Under the pieces are notes generated by a model. That model saw only the letters and a program-made list of their open reading frames with translations, made no database searches and was not told where the DNA came from. The position numbers were made by a program, and so were the translations under genes. 64,000 bases of DNA, taken from contig CAPAOV010000003.1 of NCBI GenBank assembly GCA_948579355.1, positions 124,001 to 188,000 of the forward strand, read 5' to 3'. How positions within the stretch are numbered: position 1 is the stretch's first letter; each line of letters starts with the position of its first letter. Below, piece after piece: positions 59,085 through 64,000 of this stretch. Source of the DNA: an uncultured Eubacterium sp. Lineage in GTDB: Bacteria > Bacillota > Clostridia > Lachnospirales > Lachnospiraceae.

Positions 59085-60368
59085 TTATTTTACTTCTATT
59101 TTCTCCATACCTCCCATATATGGGCGCAATGCTTTTGGAATATTAACCGAGCCATCCTCGTTCAGGTTATTTTCCAGAAATGCAATGAGCATACGCGGCG
59201 GCGCCACTACCGTGTTGTTCAATGTGTGGGCAAAATATTTACCACCCTCTCCCACAACACGAATTTTTAAACGTCTTGCCTGAGCATCTCCGAGGTTCGA
59301 GCAACTGCCCACCTCAAAATATTTTTTCTGGCGCGGCGACCACGCCTCCACGTCAATGGATTTGACTTTAAGGTCTGCCAAATCACCCGAGCAGCACTCC
59401 AGCGTACGAACCGGAACATCTAACGAGCGGAACAAATCTACCGTATTCTGCCACAACTTCTCAAACCACACCGGACTCTCTTCCGGCTTGCACACAACAA
59501 TCATTTCCTGCTTTTCAAACTGATGAATGCGATATACGCCTCGCTCCTCTATCCCGTGCGCTCCCTTTTCTTTCCGGAAACATGGCGAATAGCTTGTCAG
59601 CGTCTTGGGAAGCTCTGTCTCCGGAATGATTTTATCAATAAATTTACCAATCATCGAATGTTCGCTTGTCCCAATCAGATATAAATCTTCTCCCTCGATT
59701 TTATACATCATGGCATCCATTTCTTCAAATGACATAACCCCCGTTACAACATTGGAGCGAATCATAAACGGCGGCACACAATATACAAAACCACGTTCTA
59801 TCATAAAATCTCTTGCATATGATATGACGGCAGAATGAAGCCGTGCAATATCCCCCATCAGATAATAGAAACCGTTGCCGGCTACATCCCGGGCAGCGTC
59901 CAAATCTATCCCCTCAAACTTGTCCATGATATCGGTATGATATGGAATCTCAAAATCAGGCACAACCGGCTCTCCAAACTTCTCAAGTTCCACATTTTCA
60001 CTGTCGTCTTTACCTATGGGAACACTCGAATCAATAATATTTGGTATCACCAGCATGCGCTCATTCACTTTATCGGCAAGTTCTGACTCCAGCCTCTCCA
60101 AAGCAGCCAGTTCTTCCGCATTTTTTGCCACTTCTGCTTTCATAGCCTCTGCTTCTTCTCTTTTCCCCTGCCCCATAAGCGCGCCAATCATCTTTGAATT
60201 CTTCTTTCTCTGGGCACGAAGTTCATCTGCCTTTTGCTGCGTCTCGCGCCTCTCTTTATCAAATTGAATCACTTCATCCACCAGCGGCAGTTTCTTATCC
60301 TGAAATTTATTTTTTATATTCTGCTTTACTATCTCCGGATTTTCCCGCAAAAACTTAATATCTAACAT
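59085..60368 (-). CDS. serS: Seryl-tRNA synthetase
   Basis: A 427-residue class II synthetase. MLDIKFLRENPEIVKQNI starts the N-terminal coiled-coil arm (about 1-105) that binds the long variable arm of tRNA-Ser. The catalytic core has motif 2 YSPCFRKEKGAHG and the class II motif 3 TLNNTVVAPPRMLIAFLEN. The gene is a single unit with its own promoter and terminator. No T-box leader was seen. Confidence 0.97.
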   Translation of the reverse strand: MLDIKFLRENPEIVKQNIKNKFQDKKLPLVDEVIQFDKERRETQQKADELRAQRKKNSKMIGALMGQGKREEAEAMKAEVAKNAEELAALERLESELADKVNERMLVIPNIIDSSVPIGKDDSENVELEKFGEPVVPDFEIPYHTDIMDKFEGIDLDAARDVAGNGFYYLMGDIARLHSAVISYARDFMIERGFVYCVPPFMIRSNVVTGVMSFEEMDAMMYKIEGEDLYLIGTSEHSMIGKFIDKIIPETELPKTLTSYSPCFRKEKGAHGIEERGVYRIHQFEKQEMIVVCKPEESPVWFEKLWQNTVDLFRSLDVPVRTLECCSGDLADLKVKSIDVEAWSPRQKKYFEVGSCSNLGDAQARRLKIRVVGEGGKYFAHTLNNTVVAPPRMLIAFLENNLNEDGSVNIPKALRPYMGGMEKIEVK

Positions 60369-60416
60369 GTAACTCCTCCATTTCCATACTCATTCACAAA
60401 ACACGGGGCTATAGCG

Positions 60417-60445
60417 ATTATACAACAAATCATTATGGCATGCAA
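60417..60445 (-). promoter_or_regulatory. SigmaA promoter of serS
   Basis: TTGCAT (60445-60440), 17 bases, TATAAT (60422-60417) on the minus strand; leader about 45 bases. Confidence 0.7.
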
Positions 60446-60450
60446 GTAAT

Positions 60451-60479
60451 TTGACTTTTCCATTATTGTCTGATAGACT
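60451..60479 (+). promoter_or_regulatory. SigmaA promoter of symporter gene
   Basis: TTGACT (60451-60456), 17 bases, TAGACT (60474-60479); back-to-back with the serS promoter, leader about 50 bases to the ATG. Confidence 0.6.
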
Positions 60480-60534
60480 TTTTCTGACATTCATATTTTG
60501 ATTTTATATCTTAATCGAAAGGAGTTCTTACATA

Positions 60535-62217
60535 ATGAAAATCATTTCGCAGATTTTATCTTCTATTGACGATTTCGTGTGGGGGCCGGTAATGCTCATT
60601 CTTCTCGTGGGCACAGGCATATTTTTGACAATACGCACCCGTTTTTTAGGATGGCGCAATCTCGGCTATGCACTCAAAAGCGGGCTCGGAAAAGAGGCTC
60701 GGAAAACAACGCGGGGCAGCGGTGATATTTCACCATTTTCTGCGCTGACAACGGCATTAGCAGCTACGATTGGCACCGGAAACATTGTCGGTGTTGCTAC
60801 TGCCATGGTATCTGGCGGCCCCGGCGCCCTTGTATGGATGTGGCTCTCGGCATTTTTCGGATTGACTTCCAAATTCAGTGAGTGTATGCTGGCTATCAAA
60901 TATCGGGAAGTAAATGAAGCCGGTGAGATGTCCGGCGGGCCGATGTACACGATGAAAAAGGCTTTCAAAAATAAAAAAGCCGGCTCCATTCTCGGATGGC
61001 TCTTTGCACTGTTTGCCGTGTTGGCGTCCTTTGGTATCGGAAATCTGACGCAGGCAAATTCCATTTCTGACGCACTGCACTCTTCTTTTGGCATTCCTAT
61101 ATGGATTTCCGGCATTGCCATTACTGGATTAGCGCTGATTATTATTGTCGGCGGGATTAAATCCATCTCTAAGGTTTCACAGGTTGTTGTTCCGTTAATG
61201 GCTGTGTTTTATATTATTGCCGGCATCATTGTGATTATCCTGAATTTCGAAAATGTACCTGCCGGTCTGGCAATGATTTTTAAAATGGCTTTTAGTCCTC
61301 AGGCAGTGGGCGGCGGTCTCTGCGGAAGTATCACCGCTGCCATGATGAATGCGATGCGCTTCGGAGTTGCCCGCGGTGTTTTCTCCAACGAGGCGGGCAT
61401 GGGCTCTGCCGCTATTACTGCTGCCGCGGCAACAACCGATAATGCCGTTCGACAGGGTTACATAAATATGACAGGAACTTTTTGGGATACCATCGTCGTC
61501 TGCAGCATAACAGGTCTCTGTATCGCCAGTTCGGGAATGCTTGGCACTACAGAAGTAGAGCCAAGTATTTCCGGCGCATATGAGTGTAACATTAACGTTG
61601 ATGATGATAGCTCCGTTTCGAGTTGTACACTGCCGGATAAAGATGGAAACAAGATTACTTATCAGTTGAAAACAGAAAACAAAGACGGTCAAAGTACATT
61701 TGTTCTCACACCTTCCGGCTCGGAAGATGAAGCAAAAACACTTACCCTGACACCAAAAGATAATTCCTCAACGACAGCCTTAAATGGCACTTATACCGAT
61801 GAGGAACTGAATCAATATATTTTCCACGAAAATGGTTCTTATGAATATCACGGCCTGCTAATCGGCGCTCCGCTTACCATCGCCGCTTTCCAGAGCGCAC
61901 TCGGCAGGACAGGCGGCTGGCTGGTATGCATCGGAATTGCTCTGTTTGCCTTTTCTACCATTCTCGGTTGGGAATATCATGGTGAAAAGGCATTGGAGTA
62001 TCTGCTGAAAACACACAAATACAATATGATTTACCGTATTTTCTTTTCTCTGATTGCTTATATCGGTGCAACTACAACGCTGGAAATCGTATGGAATTTT
62101 TCCGATATTGCAAATGCACTGATGGCGATTCCGAATCTAATCTGCCTGCTTGCACTCAGCGGTGTCATTGCCAAGGAAATGAAAGACTTTCAACAGGTAA
62201 TCAAAAAAGAAAAGTAG
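60535..62217 (+). CDS. Alanine/glycine:cation symporter (AGCS) with extracytoplasmic insert
   Basis: A 560-residue AGCS transporter. TRFLGWRNLGYALK, ALTTALAATIGTGNIVGVATA (first 20 residues) and FGVARGVFSNEAGMGSAAI are family signatures, with about 10 membrane helices. Typical members are 440-480 residues; here about 100 extra residues (about 338-438) with a charged, beta-prone sequence (YECNINVDDDSS, TYQLKTENKDG, NGSYEYHG) are inserted before LLIGAPLTIAAFQSALG. It imports alanine or glycine with Na+ or H+. Not adjacent to amino acid genes. AAAGGAG lies upstream of the ATG. Confidence 0.92.
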   Translation: MKIISQILSSIDDFVWGPVMLILLVGTGIFLTIRTRFLGWRNLGYALKSGLGKEARKTTRGSGDISPFSALTTALAATIGTGNIVGVATAMVSGGPGALVWMWLSAFFGLTSKFSECMLAIKYREVNEAGEMSGGPMYTMKKAFKNKKAGSILGWLFALFAVLASFGIGNLTQANSISDALHSSFGIPIWISGIAITGLALIIIVGGIKSISKVSQVVVPLMAVFYIIAGIIVIILNFENVPAGLAMIFKMAFSPQAVGGGLCGSITAAMMNAMRFGVARGVFSNEAGMGSAAITAAAATTDNAVRQGYINMTGTFWDTIVVCSITGLCIASSGMLGTTEVEPSISGAYECNINVDDDSSVSSCTLPDKDGNKITYQLKTENKDGQSTFVLTPSGSEDEAKTLTLTPKDNSSTTALNGTYTDEELNQYIFHENGSYEYHGLLIGAPLTIAAFQSALGRTGGWLVCIGIALFAFSTILGWEYHGEKALEYLLKTHKYNMIYRIFFSLIAYIGATTTLEIVWNFSDIANALMAIPNLICLLALSGVIAKEMKDFQQVIKKEK

Positions 62218-62227
62218 TCGTTTCTGC

Positions 62228-62593
62228 TCAGTTCCCTTTCATTATCTGACTGCGTTCCCGCTCCAATTCACGCAGCAACTGCGGAATTGTCCACTGGCGG
62301 TTAGAGGGGGTCAGAACCGCTTTGTAATCAACGGAAACATTTTTCATTCTCATCTCAAACAGAAGTTTATCAAAATGCTTTTCCGTCACATCACAAAACA
62401 GCATCAGACTGCTATCCGGGATTTTTTCCAGCGCCGGCAAGGGACCGTTATCTTTGCCGGCGCATAATTCAGCCAGCGTCCCCGCCGCATGGCTGCTGTC
62501 CCGATTGGTAACTGAAATTTTCTTGACAGAGGCAAGACGCCGTATCTGCTCTTCCTCCCTTTGCGCTACCTGAAATAGTATAATCTGCTCCAT
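62228..62593 (-). CDS. DUF3783-like small protein
   Basis: A 121-residue protein. The C-terminal half LMLFCDVTEKHFDKLLFEMR and SVDYKAVLTPSNRQWTIPQL matches my memory of DUF3783 proteins common in Lachnospiraceae; function unknown. It lies 5 bases after the chemotaxis receptor gene on the same strand and ends 10 bases from the symporter stop. Confidence 0.65.
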   Translation of the reverse strand: MEQIILFQVAQREEEQIRRLASVKKISVTNRDSSHAAGTLAELCAGKDNGPLPALEKIPDSSLMLFCDVTEKHFDKLLFEMRMKNVSVDYKAVLTPSNRQWTIPQLLRELERERSQIMKGN

Positions 62594-62598
62594 TTCTT

Positions 62599-64000
62599 TT
62601 ATTCCTTTACCAATTCTTTCATTTCCAGAGCGATATTATTAATCTCGTTTCCGGTCTTCTCGCCGGCCTCGCGATTGACTACGCTCAATTCCTCAATGTT
62701 CTTCGTACTTGCCGCCATTTCCTGAGATACGGCAGACATTTCGGATATCGCATCGACGATAGTTTGATTCGCATGTTTCAACTGCTGAATCTCATCACGG
62801 ATACCGATGGCCTGTCCGTCCAGTTCTTCTAAGGAAACCTGCATAACGTCAAACTGGTTATAAGCCTCCTCGATATAGTTTGTCTGCTTCTGAATTTCTT
62901 CCAGAATACCGCCGATACTCGTGCCGACATCATCCGAAATATTCTGAAAATGCGCCAGTAAATCCGTGATTTCTACTGCGGAATTTTGTGTATCCTCTGC
63001 CAGCGTGCGGATTTCATCCGCTACAACGGCAAAACCGCGTCCTGCCTCACCGGCACGGGCCGCCTCAATCGAGGCATTGAGTGACAGAAGATTGGTATTT
63101 TCCGTGATTGACTGAATCACCCGCACAATTTCCTGCATATCTTCTGCTTCTTTTTTTAACTGCGTCAGTTTATCCTCAATCTGCTTCGACGTACTCTGCA
63201 TTACTTCCGCTCCCTTTTTGGAAGCTGAAATTTTCCCGCTGCTCTCACTCATTAACGTGCGGGTCTGCATGGACTTCTCCACCATCTCGTCGGCCGCTCC
63301 GGCAATATTGCTTACTCTCTCCTGAATGCCTTTTGTGACGTCGCTCTGATTATTCAGTTTATCTGAAACCTGACTGACCGCTGTCGCCATCTCTGTCATG
63401 GAATCGGTCATCTCGCTGGCATATTGAAGCTGTTCCGCCATATGGCCGTTAATTTTATCGATTCTTCCCGCTACTTTTTCACTTGCCGTCATAATGCCGT
63501 CTGTCGCGTCCTGCGACTGCTTCATGCTCTCTTCTAAAAGTTTCTGACGAGCTTCTCCGGCAAACTGGATTTGACGAATCGCCAGTGTAAAAAAGATACC
63601 GGTGAGAAGTACGCCGAAAAATTGGATTTCATACTCTGTAATAGCCGCAGCTTCTTTCTTTCCCTGCAAAATACATGTTCCAATACGGATTAATACAGCG
63701 ACTACTGCCGCCCCGCACATAGAGGCAATCAGACGGTAGCTTCCATATACGGCTGCCGCCCCCAGAATCGGCATTATGTAAACTACGGTTATCGCATACG
63801 GACTCGTGAGCAGATTAATGAAATAAAAAATCAGATAGGAGACCGCCATAACATAGCGGATAGCCGGATGGTCTTTCTTTTTCCCATACAGTACAAGTGA
63901 TGCTATTAAGGGAATATCTCCTATGGACAACACACTGATAACATACGGAATCCCCCGCAATCCCTTTACAATTTCCAACACATAGGCTAACGATAATACA
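62599..64000 (-). CDS. Methyl-accepting chemotaxis protein, 5' end beyond window
   Basis: At least 467 residues. An N-terminal bundle of five or six membrane helices (about 1-145) has almost no extracytoplasmic loop, then a cytoplasmic signalling domain follows with hairpin tip NLLSLNASIEAARAGEAGRG then FAVVADEIRTLAEDT. No HAMP is seen between membrane and signalling parts. The frame stays open to the right window edge (LSLAYV precedes the GTG at 63981), so the true start lies outside. It couples an unknown input to CheA/CheW. Confidence 0.88.
   Translation of the reverse strand, partial: VLSLAYVLEIVKGLRGIPYVISVLSIGDIPLIASLVLYGKKKDHPAIRYVMAVSYLIFYFINLLTSPYAITVVYIMPILGAAAVYGSYRLIASMCGAAVVAVLIRIGTCILQGKKEAAAITEYEIQFFGVLLTGIFFTLAIRQIQFAGEARQKLLEESMKQSQDATDGIMTASEKVAGRIDKINGHMAEQLQYASEMTDSMTEMATAVSQVSDKLNNQSDVTKGIQERVSNIAGAADEMVEKSMQTRTLMSESSGKISASKKGAEVMQSTSKQIEDKLTQLKKEAEDMQEIVRVIQSITENTNLLSLNASIEAARAGEAGRGFAVVADEIRTLAEDTQNSAVEITDLLAHFQNISDDVGTSIGGILEEIQKQTNYIEEAYNQFDVMQVSLEELDGQAIGIRDEIQQLKHANQTIVDAISEMSAVSQEMAASTKNIEELSVVNREAGEKTGNEINNIALEMKELVKE

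Noticed and set aside
60369..60534. T-box leader for serS
   Set aside because: The leader is only about 45 bases and has no T-box sequence or antiterminator fold.
1..64000. tRNA, rRNA, prophage or conjugative element
   Set aside because: No cloverleaf, rRNA core sequence, integrase, phage structural or transfer gene was recognised in the window.

Overview
The window looks like chromosomal DNA from a motile, Gram-positive-type anaerobe of the Clostridia, most likely a Lachnospiraceae member. The grounds are moderate G+C, strong AGGAGG-type ribosome binding sites, a sigma28-dependent late flagellar regulon with fliW/csrA, a DUF3783-like small protein, a methyl-accepting chemotaxis protein without HAMP, and Gram-positive cell-surface proteins (NlpC/P60, Pro-Thr-rich repeats). 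No rRNA, tRNA or CRISPR array was seen.

Region by region: 1-4.2 kb holds the tail of a metallo-beta-lactamase-fold hydrolase and a solute-binding lipoprotein paired with a hybrid histidine kinase. From 4.7 to 21.5 kb, almost all on the minus strand, is an unusual acyl-chemistry cluster: four acyl carrier proteins, four ketoacyl-ACP synthase III (KASIII) enzymes (two fused to a decayed SDR-like domain), three intact SDR reductases, a DltA-like adenylating enzyme, an AAC(3)-fold N-acyltransferase, a MenD-like thiamine-diphosphate enzyme with an extra Rossmann domain, a polysaccharide pyruvyl transferase and a GNAT acetyltransferase. An IS/SDR scar at 14.1-15.1 kb interrupts it. From 21.5 to 33.3 kb is a glycan-assembly region: an aldo/keto reductase-ferredoxin fusion, a GNAT-like protein, LicD, two CgeB-like glycosyltransferases, a NeuC-like 2-epimerase and two tandem Maf-type flagellin glycosyltransferases. 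This region carries a 252-bp direct duplication and gene stubs.

From 33.4 to 47.7 kb are the late flagellar genes: two near-identical flagellins with an aerolysin-like pore-forming protein gene between them on the opposite strand, a FliT/FlgN-like protein, fliS, fliD, flaG, csrA, fliW, flgL, two flgK paralogues, flgN and flgM. Four TAAx-N16-CCGATA promoters are visible, and both flagellin leaders show CsrA-type GGA hairpins. From 47.8 to 64 kb is housekeeping DNA: parC/parE, purC, lysA, two large secreted surface proteins separated by perfect 103-bp repeats, serS, an alanine/glycine symporter with an extracytoplasmic insert, a DUF3783 protein and a chemotaxis receptor cut by the window end.

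The likely logic: the acyl/ACP cluster and the glycosyltransferases next to the Maf proteins together make and attach an elaborate acylated, possibly aminoacylated, sugar to flagellin. That assignment rests on neighbourhood and enzyme families, not on a known product. The two most striking items are this KASIII/ACP/adenylation/TPP system and the aerolysin-like gene between the flagellins.
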